Below, piece by piece: positions 36,359 through 44,753 of a stretch of DNA of 64,000 bases; the first letter of the stretch is position 1; the number at the start of each line of letters is the position of its first letter. The stretch lies in contig DKML01000005.1 in the NCBI GenBank assembly GCA_002470515.1, positions 124,001 to 188,000 on the forward strand, given 5' to 3'. The stretch comes from Proteobacteria bacterium UBA7415. Lineage in GTDB: Bacteria; Pseudomonadota; Gammaproteobacteria; Arenicellales; Arenicellaceae. The translations under genes were made by a program, and so were the position numbers. The notes below the pieces were generated by a model. It was given only the letters and a program-made list of their open reading frames with translations, did not search any database and was not told the DNA's origin.

Positions 36359-37636
36359 ATGGACATTGCACTGCTGCTGACGGGTAACGAGTTGATGACA
36401 GGCGATACGGTGGATTCTAATTCTTCGTATATTGCACAATCGCTAAAAGACCTAAACCTTGTCCCCAAAATCAAGCAAGTTGTAGGTGATGACTTCGATC
36501 TACTGGTCGCTAGCATTCAAGACCTTTCGCTCAAAGCCGATGTGCTTGTTATGAATGGTGGGCTCGGACCTACGGTCGACGACTTAACATCGCAAGCTCT
36601 TGCTGAAGCGGCAGGAATTGGCATAGCGCGACATCCTGATGCAATGCAGCATTTACAAAAGTGGGCTGATAAACGCGGCTTTGAAGTAACGCCGTCAAAC
36701 CTAAAGCAAGCCGATTTGCCAGTGGGTTGCGACGTCATCCCGAACCCTCATGGCTCGGCGGTTGGTTTCGCGCTCAGCATAAACAACTGTCTAGTGCTGT
36801 GCACACCTGGAGTGCCGTCGGAATTTAAGCCTATGGTCGAAGACCAAATTCTTCCGCGGATTCGCGCAAAAGGACATATTAGTGCGCACAGTAAGATTAC
36901 GCGAATTCGTATTTTTGGGATTTCCGAATCAGGCTTACAAGACATAATCGATCGTGAGTTTCCTGACTGGCCAGAGAATGTAGAGCTAGGATTTCGTGTG
37001 CAATTGCCGGTGCTTGAACTCAAAGTCGCCACTCTTGGCGAATCTCTATCAGCAGAAAACGATAAATGGGCACAGAAATTACGAGACCGCTTCGCTGATT
37101 ATTACCTGGGTGAGAACAATACATCGTTGCCATCGGCGTTTAATACTACATTGCTCGAAAACGGCTTAAGTGTGGTTACGGCAGAGTCTTGCACAGGAGG
37201 TTTAATCGCATCGATGATTACCAGTGAAGCAGGCAGCTCTAAAGTCTTTAAGGCGGGATTTGTTACCTACGCTAATGAGATCAAGCATTCTGCGCTAGGC
37301 GTGCAAAACTCGACTCTAGAATCACATGGTGCAGTGTGCTCTGAGACTGTGCTCGAGATGGCGCACGGAGCGCTATCGCGAAGTGGCTCTGAAATTGCAG
37401 TTGCAGTATCAGGTGTCGCTGGCCCAGACGGCGGCACAGAGGAAAAGCCGGTAGGGACGGTGTTCTTAGCATTTGGTAGTGCAGGTGATATGCGCGTGCG
37501 AAGGCTTTTTATGCCAGTCGCACGCGGCATGTTTCAGCGCATGATTGCTGCAATGGCGCTAGACCTAGTGCGCCGTTTCGTTAAAGGTCTGGATACCAAT
37601 GTGGATTATTATCAAGAATTGCGGCGTAAGAGATAG
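36359..37636 (+). CDS. cinA: CinA family protein (NMN amidohydrolase-type)
   Basis: A full-length CinA of 425 residues. The N-terminal half (about 1-170) is a molybdopterin-binding-like domain with 'TGDTVDSNSSYIA' and 'MNGGLGPTVDDLT'. The C-terminal half (about 260-410) is the deamidase domain with 'VVTAESCTGGLIASMIT' and 'VAGPDGGTEEKPVGTV', matching PncC-type nicotinamide mononucleotide deamidase. Many gammaproteobacteria carry only the second half, so the two-domain form is notable. Role: recycling NMN in NAD metabolism, from family knowledge. No ribosome site is obvious at ATG 36359. Confidence 0.93.
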   Translation: MDIALLLTGNELMTGDTVDSNSSYIAQSLKDLNLVPKIKQVVGDDFDLLVASIQDLSLKADVLVMNGGLGPTVDDLTSQALAEAAGIGIARHPDAMQHLQKWADKRGFEVTPSNLKQADLPVGCDVIPNPHGSAVGFALSINNCLVLCTPGVPSEFKPMVEDQILPRIRAKGHISAHSKITRIRIFGISESGLQDIIDREFPDWPENVELGFRVQLPVLELKVATLGESLSAENDKWAQKLRDRFADYYLGENNTSLPSAFNTTLLENGLSVVTAESCTGGLIASMITSEAGSSKVFKAGFVTYANEIKHSALGVQNSTLESHGAVCSETVLEMAHGALSRSGSEIAVAVSGVAGPDGGTEEKPVGTVFLAFGSAGDMRVRRLFMPVARGMFQRMIAAMALDLVRRFVKGLDTNVDYYQELRRKR

Positions 37637-37701
37637 CTTGATTTGATAAGGCTTTCAATATTTACCTGAGCATCATCCTGAGCTTAGATAAGCAATCAGC
37701 T

Positions 37702-38463
37702 CTAGAAAAACACTAGTTTTATAATAAATGCGACGATCACGATATTTAGCGTCAATTTTATTGCGCCAACCCCCTGTTTAATCTGTACATTTGCGGCCAG
37801 AGTGCCGCCAGTCACCGTGCCGGCCGCTAGAGCCAAGCCATACGTCCAATTGAGGCTTAGCTGTGATGAGAATACCAACAAGGCCACGATTGTGTAGACA
37901 AAGACAATAAAGACCTTGTGCGAATTGGTTGTAACTAAGTCCATTTGCATAACTCGGTTCAGTACGGGCATTAGTAAAAATCCCACGCCTATATGAATGA
38001 AGCCTCCCCAAAAGCCGATAGCCACCATTAACACGTGCCCCCAGATCATGCGCGATTTTGGTATTGCAGTTTGAGTGTCGTTTGCGGATGGAGTTGGGTT
38101 TTCAGAATGCGAATCTGGTAGCGACATAATGATCAATACGGCCAACATAATGACGGCGAGTAGAACATTGAAATTGTCGTTAGGGATCTGCGATGCCACG
38201 TATGAGCCTATTAACGCGCCGGGTAGGGTGCACAACCCTAGGGTGAAGCTGAGGCGAAAGTTCTTAAACCCCTTACGTGCAAAAGCTGCAATGGCAGCGA
38301 TGTTCTGAGGCAAGATCGCAATGCGGTTGGTTGCATTCGCTACTGTGCCAGGCACGCCTAGAAAAATCATCACAGGTACCGACAGCAGTGAGCCACCGCC
38401 CGCCATTACATTTAAAAAGCCTGTCGCGATTCCAGTGATAAACAACAATCCTAATTCCCACAT
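37702..38463 (-). CDS. TauE/SafE family membrane permease
   Basis: A 253-residue membrane protein with about eight helices. The two related halves each have a Gly/Asn-rich motif: 'NVMAGGGSLLSVP' near the N-terminus and 'GFWGGFIHIGVGFLLMPVL' in the second half. The family exports sulfite, sulfoacetate or related anions; the substrate here is unknown. ATG 38463 is chosen because GAGG precedes it and the protein starts at a membrane helix. The longer open frame to 38598 runs into the divergent hydrolase gene. Confidence 0.87.
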   Translation of the reverse strand: MWELGLLFITGIATGFLNVMAGGGSLLSVPVMIFLGVPGTVANATNRIAILPQNIAAIAAFARKGFKNFRLSFTLGLCTLPGALIGSYVASQIPNDNFNVLLAVIMLAVLIIMSLPDSHSENPTPSANDTQTAIPKSRMIWGHVLMVAIGFWGGFIHIGVGFLLMPVLNRVMQMDLVTTNSHKVFIVFVYTIVALLVFSSQLSLNWTYGLALAAGTVTGGTLAANVQIKQGVGAIKLTLNIVIVAFIIKLVFF

Positions 38464-38562
38464 AGAGGCCTCAAACGCAGCTGGTAATGGAGTGGTTTTA
38501 GCAAGCAAGCCAAAATCGATTTTCTGGCATAGCGTAGTGAAGACACAGAGTAAAATATTGTT

Positions 38563-39390
38563 ATGATAAGGGCAATGAAACTCAACTATCAAAAACACTC
38601 ACAGCATCAGAATTCTGACTCATTGGGTGTACAAACGCTGTCGGCTCCAATGATTATCTTGCCGGGGCTGTTCGGGTCAACTCGTAACTGGCGATCTTTT
38701 GCTACTGAGTTGAGTAAGGTCGGCGATGTCTACGTAGTCGATCAGCGTAATCATGGTGATTCGCCGCATGCAGGTTCCCACACCTATGCCGATATGGCAG
38801 CCGATTTGGTCGAGTTTATTGATTATCTTGGGGTCGAGGCGGTGCATCTAATTGGCCACAGTATGGGAGGCAAAGCTTCCATGTGCTGTGCGCTCTGGTA
38901 TCCAAAGAGGTTATTGAGTCTAACCGTGCTAGATATCGCGCCAGTCGTTTATGAGCACTCACATGCGCCTTTTTTAGAAGCTATGCTTAAACTAGATGTG
39001 AGCCAGTTAAGCTCTCGTACCGAAGCCGACAAATTATTAACCAGCGCTATTCCCGAAAAAGCAACCAGGCTATTTTTGCTTCAAAGCCTCACAGGTTCTC
39101 CCGGGGACTACTCATGGCGGCTAAATCTTCAAACACTGCATGATTCCTTAAGCGATATTATGGCGTTTCCAATTGCGGCAGCCGACGTTGCACCAAGCAG
39201 GGGTATTCCGACCACGTTTATTAGCGGTGCTGACTCTAATTACGTGCAAGAGAAGCAGAAGTCTGTGATCGCTGAATACTTCGCCAACCCAGAATATGTA
39301 CTTATAGCAAAAGCGGGCCATTGGTTGCATGTTGAGCAACCAGCGGCCGTATTAACCGCGATTAAGTCTTTTTTGATAAAAAACGACTGA
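38563..39390 (+). CDS. Alpha/beta-hydrolase (YbfF-like esterase)
   Basis: A 275-residue alpha/beta-hydrolase. The nucleophile elbow is GHSMGG (Ser near residue 105), 'PGLFGSTRNW' is the oxyanion region, 'DQRNHGDSPH' is characteristic of the YbfF group, and the catalytic His lies in KAGHWLH near the end. YbfF-type enzymes hydrolyse short acyl esters, including acyl-CoA; the substrate here is unknown. An ATG at 38575 is an alternative start. The ECF sigma gene begins two bases after its stop. Confidence 0.87.
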   Translation: MIRAMKLNYQKHSQHQNSDSLGVQTLSAPMIILPGLFGSTRNWRSFATELSKVGDVYVVDQRNHGDSPHAGSHTYADMAADLVEFIDYLGVEAVHLIGHSMGGKASMCCALWYPKRLLSLTVLDIAPVVYEHSHAPFLEAMLKLDVSQLSSRTEADKLLTSAIPEKATRLFLLQSLTGSPGDYSWRLNLQTLHDSLSDIMAFPIAAADVAPSRGIPTTFISGADSNYVQEKQKSVIAEYFANPEYVLIAKAGHWLHVEQPAAVLTAIKSFLIKND

Positions 39391-39392
39391 AT

Positions 39393-39962
39393 ATGCAGAA
39401 ATTGAGCAATGAAACTGACCTTAATCTGGTCAATTACGATGAGATGGATAAAAAGCGCAAATATGCCTTGCTGATCGAGGCGCACTCAGCGGATTTGTAC
39501 AAATACGCCCTATGGCTGTGTAAAGACAAATTTATGGCTGAGGACGTTATGCAGGAAGCATTTTTGCGTGCTTGGAAGTCTCTGGATAGTTTGCGCGAAG
39601 CCAAAGCGGCAAAAGGTTGGTTGTTCACTATCTTTCGGCGCGAGCACGCGCGGCAGTTTGAGCGCAAACAGTTCAAATATCAAGAACTCGAAACTATGGA
39701 TAGTATTGCCGATGAAAGCTTGGGTTATGACGACTCACCAGAGGCATTCGCGCTACGCAACGCGTTAAAAAAATTACAGCCTGAGTATCGTGAACCGCTA
39801 GAGATGCAAGTGCTCGGAGGATTTTCTTGCGAGGAAATAGCAACAATTTTGGGCGTGAGCTCAAGCGCGGTAATGACCCGCTTATTTAGAGCCAGAAAGA
39901 AGATGAGACAAATATTAGGACATGAACAGATACCAGCGCTCGGCGTAGTGGGTGACTCATGA
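39393..39962 (+). CDS. ECF-type sigma-70 family RNA polymerase sigma factor
   Basis: A 189-residue alternative sigma factor. Region 2 spans about residues 30-95 ('LYKYALWLCKDKFMAEDVMQEAFLRAWKSL' region, 'KGWLFTIFRR'). Region 4 spans about 120-175 ('LQPEYREPLEMQVLGGFS', 'EEIATILGVSSSAVMTRLFRAR'). No region 3 and no signal domain, so it is an ECF factor. Its stop overlaps the next gene by four bases (ATGA); that gene encodes a DUF3379-type protein, which acts as an anti-sigma factor in this arrangement. Its targets and signal are unknown. Confidence 0.92.
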   Translation: MQKLSNETDLNLVNYDEMDKKRKYALLIEAHSADLYKYALWLCKDKFMAEDVMQEAFLRAWKSLDSLREAKAAKGWLFTIFRREHARQFERKQFKYQELETMDSIADESLGYDDSPEAFALRNALKKLQPEYREPLEMQVLGGFSCEEIATILGVSSSAVMTRLFRARKKMRQILGHEQIPALGVVGDS

Positions 39963-40714
39963 GTAATTTAACGCCCATTGATTGTTTAGAATTTAAGCGA
40001 ATTGCGCTTTCTGAACCTAATAGTAAACAACATCAGTTTGTCGAACATGCTGAAAACTGCCCTGACTGTTTAAAATATGTCGGCGGCGTTCGTAAGATGG
40101 ATGCGGATCTTTCAGAAAGTCTAAATGTGAATATGCCCTCAGAGTTGATGGCAAAAATCCAACTTAACCAAGGTTTGCAAGAAAGCGCCACGCAAGCATC
40201 AAGTAGTTTTTGGTCGCCACCAAGAGCAATTGCAGCGAGCCTCGCTGCTGCTTTGTTGGTGGGTGGAGTCATGTTTTTAAACCCCTTTGTGACCAATGAG
40301 CAAATTGGTCAAGATTATCAGCGATTGTTATCAGCTGTGATGGAACATGTTGAGGAAGTTCCTGCGACAGAAGTCTGGGGCGCAGATCGCGCAAATCGCT
40401 CGGTTAATGCAGTGCTTGCAGCATACGATGGCACTATGCAACTCGAATATATGGATAACCTCCAGTTTGGCAAGATTTGCCCCATGGGCGAGTACAACGG
40501 GCTTCACGCTACCCTTGATACCTCTGGGGGCCAAGTGACTTTTGCATACCTAAAAGGTGATTCAGTCACGGCTGTGCAAGATATGAGTATGAATGGCTAT
40601 ATGTCGCGCGTTAAGCCGATTAAAGGTGGCAATCTAATAATTATCAGTCGTAATGCTAGTGGATTAAACGTTGCCGACGAGCAGCTGACTAAGGCCGTCT
40701 ACTGGGACATCTAG
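39959..40714 (+). CDS. DUF3379-type probable anti-sigma factor
   Basis: A 251-residue protein. The N-terminal part (about 1-50) has a zinc-finger-like motif HAENCPDC, shared with anti-sigma factors. A single hydrophobic segment near residues 82-103 anchors it in the membrane, and the C-terminal 145 residues are probably periplasmic. It resembles the DUF3379 proteins found beside ECF sigma genes. The four-base overlap with the sigma gene supports co-translation and a sigma/anti-sigma pair. What the periplasmic part senses is unknown. Confidence 0.87.
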   Translation: MSNLTPIDCLEFKRIALSEPNSKQHQFVEHAENCPDCLKYVGGVRKMDADLSESLNVNMPSELMAKIQLNQGLQESATQASSSFWSPPRAIAASLAAALLVGGVMFLNPFVTNEQIGQDYQRLLSAVMEHVEEVPATEVWGADRANRSVNAVLAAYDGTMQLEYMDNLQFGKICPMGEYNGLHATLDTSGGQVTFAYLKGDSVTAVQDMSMNGYMSRVKPIKGGNLIIISRNASGLNVADEQLTKAVYWDI

Positions 40715-40725
40715 GCAGCGAGTGT

Positions 40726-41862
40726 TTATTGAGGCGTTTGCTCAGAAACTATTGCTATAAAACTCATGTCTCCAACATTAGTGTCTAAAGTGATCGGTAT
40801 CTGATCATTCAATTTAAGTTCCCGAATCGCACCCATCAACATTATGTGTGTGCCCATCGGTGCGAAGCTTAATTTATCGCCCGCTGAAACGCTTAGTTCG
40901 TCTAAATGATCCATGCTGGCAACACCATCCTCGATGACTGTCGCATGTATCATAATATTGCCAAATAAAGGGCTTGAAGCGCCGTGGATAGTAAGCGTTT
41001 GCGCTGAACCGTTTTCGATCACTAGATAAGCCGATAGCGAAGGGCTGTTTGGTGGAGCAGCACGAACCCAAGCGTTTGAAATTGTAATGTCGCTCGTTAA
41101 ATCAACTCCGCCCGTCTCTGAATCCGCATGCGATTGAATTAGCCCTTGATCGTTTGATTCCTGGTCGCTTATGGCAGCCTCGATATCAAGATGTTCGGCA
41201 AGTAACGCAAGATCAGTTTCTAAGGTGCTTTCTACGTGTGGCGCCGTGATCACTCCGGCATAATTGCCCTGTGGATTGATCAGTATCATACTTACGCCGT
41301 GATCCACGTCGTAGTACCCGTCAGCATCGGCTTCATTCTTTATAAACAGGATACCCAGCTCTTTAGCGAAGGCCGTAATGGCGCTCTCGTCGCCAGTAAC
41401 GCCCTTAAATTCTGGATGAAAATAGTTTACGTAGGGTTTCAAGCGCTCAGGAGCGTCGCGGTCAGGGTCAACGCTAACCATCACTACCCTTAAATCTGGC
41501 CACTTTCCTTGAGCTTCCAGACGCTGCCGTACATTTTTTAGTGCCAGCATTGTCGTTGGGCATATATCCGGGCAATGAGTAAATCCAAAAAACAGCAAGT
41601 TCCATTGGTCTTTGACAGACTCATTGTTGAACTCATCTCCGTTTTCATCAAGTAGAGAAAACGCGCTAAGAGCGCGTGGAGTCGGAAGTAAAATAACCCG
41701 TTCAAAGTCAGGCAATTCTTCAGGCGTGTTGGCGTTCTTGTGTTGGACTTGTAAGCCAAAGACAAGAGCGAGTAGCGCTACGATTATTATTGGAAGATAG
41801 GCTGCGAGCTTACCGGACTGACGCTTGGCGGCTGAGAAACTTGATTGTGAGGTAGTAGGCAT
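40726..41862 (-). CDS. Sco1/SenC-PCu(A)C copper chaperone fusion
   Basis: A 378-residue protein with an N-terminal membrane anchor (about 20-38) and two copper-chaperone domains. Residues about 60-225 are Sco1/SenC: CPDIC (C97, C101) and H188, the copper ligands used in CuA assembly of cytochrome oxidase. After a linker rich in Asp, Glu and Ser (about 226-255), residues 258-378 are PCu(A)C: H306, M317, H339 and M341 fit the family motif H-x10-M-x21-H-x-M exactly. These are normally two proteins that pass copper to each other. No oxidase genes are nearby. It ends 11 bases from the convergent anti-sigma gene. Confidence 0.93.
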   Translation of the reverse strand: MPTTSQSSFSAAKRQSGKLAAYLPIIIVALLALVFGLQVQHKNANTPEELPDFERVILLPTPRALSAFSLLDENGDEFNNESVKDQWNLLFFGFTHCPDICPTTMLALKNVRQRLEAQGKWPDLRVVMVSVDPDRDAPERLKPYVNYFHPEFKGVTGDESAITAFAKELGILFIKNEADADGYYDVDHGVSMILINPQGNYAGVITAPHVESTLETDLALLAEHLDIEAAISDQESNDQGLIQSHADSETGGVDLTSDITISNAWVRAAPPNSPSLSAYLVIENGSAQTLTIHGASSPLFGNIMIHATVIEDGVASMDHLDELSVSAGDKLSFAPMGTHIMLMGAIRELKLNDQIPITLDTNVGDMSFIAIVSEQTPQ

Positions 41863-41923
41863 GATGATGTTTTCTAACTGTGCTGGTTAGACACGCACTG
41901 GGCATGAGTAGAGTGAGAGTTGT

Positions 41924-41950
41924 CAAGAGACGCACATAAGCTGTCTCTTG
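41924..41950. repeat. Eight-bp inverted repeat after nfeD
   Basis: CAAGAGAC (41924-41931) and GTCTCTTG (41943-41950) are perfect complements with an 11-base loop. On the minus strand it follows the nfeD stop. No T-run, so it is a weak terminator candidate at best. Confidence 0.4.
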
Positions 41951-41982
41951 TATTAAAATTAACGCTACGATTATCTCAGATT

Positions 41983-42414
41983 CTAGACGGCTTCAACGTG
42001 AAAAATGCTGCCTTTGACACGAACCACGCGTACTTGACTGCCTACCGTCGCATCGGCGCCGTGAGCTTTCCAGATACTGTCGTTCACTTTTATCTTGCCA
42101 ACACCGTTCTGAATTTCGTTACACACCGTTACCGTAGCACCAAGGTACTGATTGTTTCGCTCGTTGAGCCCTGGTTGATCTGTTTCGACCTTCTTTTTTG
42201 GGCTTTTTGCCCAGACCACCAGTGACAAAATTGCCACGATGGAAAATATAGTCAGCTCGATCTGCCAGCTTAGATCCGGAAGGAAATACGCCACGATGGT
42301 AGACACCAATGCGGCTGCAGCCAACCACAGAAAGAAGGCGACGGGTACGGTGATTTCCAATATCAGCAATATGCAGGTTAGTGCGAACCAGTGCCACGCG
42401 GTGAGTTCAATCAT
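41983..42414 (-). CDS. NfeD family membrane protein
   Basis: A 143-residue NfeD-like protein: three or four helices in residues 1-75, then a soluble OB-fold domain (about 85-143, 'GATVTVCNEIQNGVGKIKVND' region and 'VGSQVRVVRVKGS'). NfeD proteins partner with SPFH proteins such as the QmcA encoded next to it, at membrane microdomains. ATG 42414 is chosen because GGAG precedes it by six bases; the frame opens earlier at 42477. Confidence 0.92.
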   Translation of the reverse strand: MIELTAWHWFALTCILLILEITVPVAFFLWLAAAALVSTIVAYFLPDLSWQIELTIFSIVAILSLVVWAKSPKKKVETDQPGLNERNNQYLGATVTVCNEIQNGVGKIKVNDSIWKAHGADATVGSQVRVVRVKGSIFHVEAV

Positions 42415-42482
42415 GATGTGCTCCAAAATTATAGGCTTGCAACAGGTGAAGTAAATAACCTGTTGCAGTAAAGCCAATCAGG

Positions 42483-43394
42483 TTATTTCTTTTCAAAAGC
42501 CTCTTTTGCTAACTCGGTAATGCCACCAAGGCTACCGATAACGCTGGCTGCTTCTAGTGGCATGAAGATCACTTTCTGGTTATCTGCGCCAGCAATGTGC
42601 TTCAAGGCTTGCATATACTCTTGAGCCACGAAATAGTTAATGGCTTGAACGTTTCCGTTGCTAATCGCTTCAGACACCATTCGTGTCGCATTGGCCTCAG
42701 CTTCGGCTTCTCGCTCGCGAGCTTCTGAATCTCGGAACGCTGATTCCTTGCGGCCCTCGGCATCAAGAATAGCAGCGGTTTTTTCGCCTTCTGAGCGCAA
42801 AATTTCAGCCTGTTTAATACCTTCGGCCTCTAAGATTCGCGCGCGCTTTTCTCGCTCGGCCTTCATTTGCCGTGCCATAGCATCAACCAGATCTTGTGGA
42901 GGTGCGATATCCTTAATTTCAATACGCGTTACTTTAACGCCCCAAGGAGTAGTCGCTTCGTCAACGACATGCAGCAGTGCAGTATTGATGGTGTCTCGTT
43001 TTGACAAAGATTCATCTAGGGTCATACCACCTAAAACTGTACGAATATTGGTCATCGTTAGGTTTAGGATGGCATTCTCAAGGCGACTCACTTCGTATGA
43101 TGCTCTAGCCGCATCAATGATCTGATAAAACACCACACCGTCTACCCGAACAACCGCATTGTCTCTCGTGATGACTTCCTGAGACATGACGTCTAGCACT
43201 TGTTCCATCATGTTTTGACGTTGGCCGACCTTGTCAAAAAATGGGATCAGAAAAGAAAGACCTGGCTTTCTAGTGTCGGTATATCGACCAAAACGTTCGA
43301 GCGTATATTGATACCCTTGCGGTACGATGACTACGGTAGCTCTAATAATAACGAACACTAAAATCAGTAATACAATATATGGTAATAATTCCAT
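42483..43394 (-). CDS. qmcA: SPFH/stomatin-like protein QmcA
   Basis: A 303-residue SPFH (band 7) protein. One N-terminal membrane helix (residues 4-22) is followed by the SPFH domain (about 25-190, 'VPQGYQYTLERFGRY', 'KVTRIEIKDIAPP'), a Glu/Ala/Arg-rich coiled coil (about 190-250) and a short tail. It is of the QmcA type, which together with NfeD-like proteins acts in membrane organisation and FtsH-type quality control. It is transcribed before nfeD and lies 68 bases from it. truD is divergent. Confidence 0.94.
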   Translation of the reverse strand: MELLPYIVLLILVFVIIRATVVIVPQGYQYTLERFGRYTDTRKPGLSFLIPFFDKVGQRQNMMEQVLDVMSQEVITRDNAVVRVDGVVFYQIIDAARASYEVSRLENAILNLTMTNIRTVLGGMTLDESLSKRDTINTALLHVVDEATTPWGVKVTRIEIKDIAPPQDLVDAMARQMKAEREKRARILEAEGIKQAEILRSEGEKTAAILDAEGRKESAFRDSEAREREAEAEANATRMVSEAISNGNVQAINYFVAQEYMQALKHIAGADNQKVIFMPLEAASVIGSLGGITELAKEAFEKK

Positions 43395-43613
43395 CTAATT
43401 CCCCTTATGGATTAATAGAGAGCGCTCGTCTGAACCTTTAGCTTAGTCAAGCGGGACATGGTGGTCGAAGCTCGCACGCATCATTCGCGCGCTAAGTACA
43501 TAACTTGTTACATGGTGTGTTTTACGTAAACAACAAGCCTGAAAATTTCATTCTCCATTCACAGTATATAACGATATAGTTAAGGTATGATTTTTAATAA
43601 AAATAGTTAAGCT

Positions 43614-44738
43614 ATGACTTCGCCACATCAGAGTTCACAAGGAGTGGATTCACTAGATCAGAATTCGCAAGGCCAGGATTGGCAAGCACAACTGACTCAG
43701 CGGCACCACCTTTATGGTGGACCAATCTGCGACGGTGTAATTCGCCAGCAGGCCTCCGACTTTATCGTTATCGAAAACCTCGATTTCGAAGCATTTGGTA
43801 GCGGAGAGCACGATTGGTTGATCATCCGAAAAACTAACTTCAACTCGCAATCTGTCGCCGACTATTTGGCGAGAATTGCTAACGTTGCTCGTTCGGCTGT
43901 TAGCTTTGCTGGTATGAAAGATAATAGAGCTGTCACCACTCAAGCGTTCACAGTGTGGCGGCCACAAGGCACCAAAGGAGCATCTGTTGATTATGCGGCG
44001 AAACTGCCCGCGGAAATGGAAGTCTTAGTTCAAGACAAACACAACAAAAAACTTAAACGAGGGTCGCATCGCTCCAACACCTTTAAGTTGAGGGTAGAGA
44101 ATGTGCCTGGTGAGTATGAATCCGAGCTCGGAGAGCGCCTGGCGCTTATCCGCGAAAAAGGAGTTCCCAATTATTTCGGCGCGCAGAGGTTTGGTCGTGC
44201 CGCACAGAACTTGGAACAGGTTTCTACAATGTTTCGTCAGGGCTCTAAAGGCATCTCACGTCCGCTAAAGAGCATATTGCTGTCTTCAGCTCGTAGCTAT
44301 TTATTTAACGAATTAGTGTCGAATCGAATTGCCGAGAAAAGGTTCGCAAAGGTAGAGCAGGGCGAGTGGCTTAATTTACAAGGCACCGCAAGTGTATTTG
44401 TGTCTACTGAAGAAGATGCGCAAAGAATGGTCGAGTTGGATGTGCACCCCACGGCGCCAATGTGGGGCAAAGGGGTGGATAAGTGGCGCGATAAAGCGCC
44501 TGATCAAATCGCTTGGGAAGACCAAATTTTAGAGCCGTTCGAGCTGTTTCGTGATGGCTTAGAGCGTTTTGGATTAGAGTATCAGAGGCGTCCTATTCGC
44601 ACCAAAATCAATGAACTTAATTGGTCTTTCGGTCCGTCAGAAACGGTGGGGAACCAGGTGTGTGAGTTGGAGTTCACTCTTCAACGAGGTCAGTTTGCGA
44701 CGTCTGTTTTGCGCGAATTGTTTAACGGTATTGAGTAG
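43614..44738 (+). CDS. truD: tRNA pseudouridine(13) synthase TruD
   Basis: Makes pseudouridine at position 13 of tRNA-Glu. The 374-residue protein has the TruD signature with catalytic D103 in GMKDNRAVT, 'NYFGAQRFG' near residue 183, and 'FATSVLRELFN' at the end. About 25 Gln/Ser/Asp-rich residues precede the fold; ATG 43614 is the only clear start. pabB follows after 15 bases. Confidence 0.95.
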   Translation: MTSPHQSSQGVDSLDQNSQGQDWQAQLTQRHHLYGGPICDGVIRQQASDFIVIENLDFEAFGSGEHDWLIIRKTNFNSQSVADYLARIANVARSAVSFAGMKDNRAVTTQAFTVWRPQGTKGASVDYAAKLPAEMEVLVQDKHNKKLKRGSHRSNTFKLRVENVPGEYESELGERLALIREKGVPNYFGAQRFGRAAQNLEQVSTMFRQGSKGISRPLKSILLSSARSYLFNELVSNRIAEKRFAKVEQGEWLNLQGTASVFVSTEEDAQRMVELDVHPTAPMWGKGVDKWRDKAPDQIAWEDQILEPFELFRDGLERFGLEYQRRPIRTKINELNWSFGPSETVGNQVCELEFTLQRGQFATSVLRELFNGIE

Positions 44739-44753
44739 GTCGTTAAACACGCC

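Noticed and set aside
38464..38598. N-terminal 45 residues of the long TauE/SafE frame
   Set aside because: They precede the ribosome site GAGG and ATG 38463, overlap the divergent hydrolase start, and are not membrane-like.
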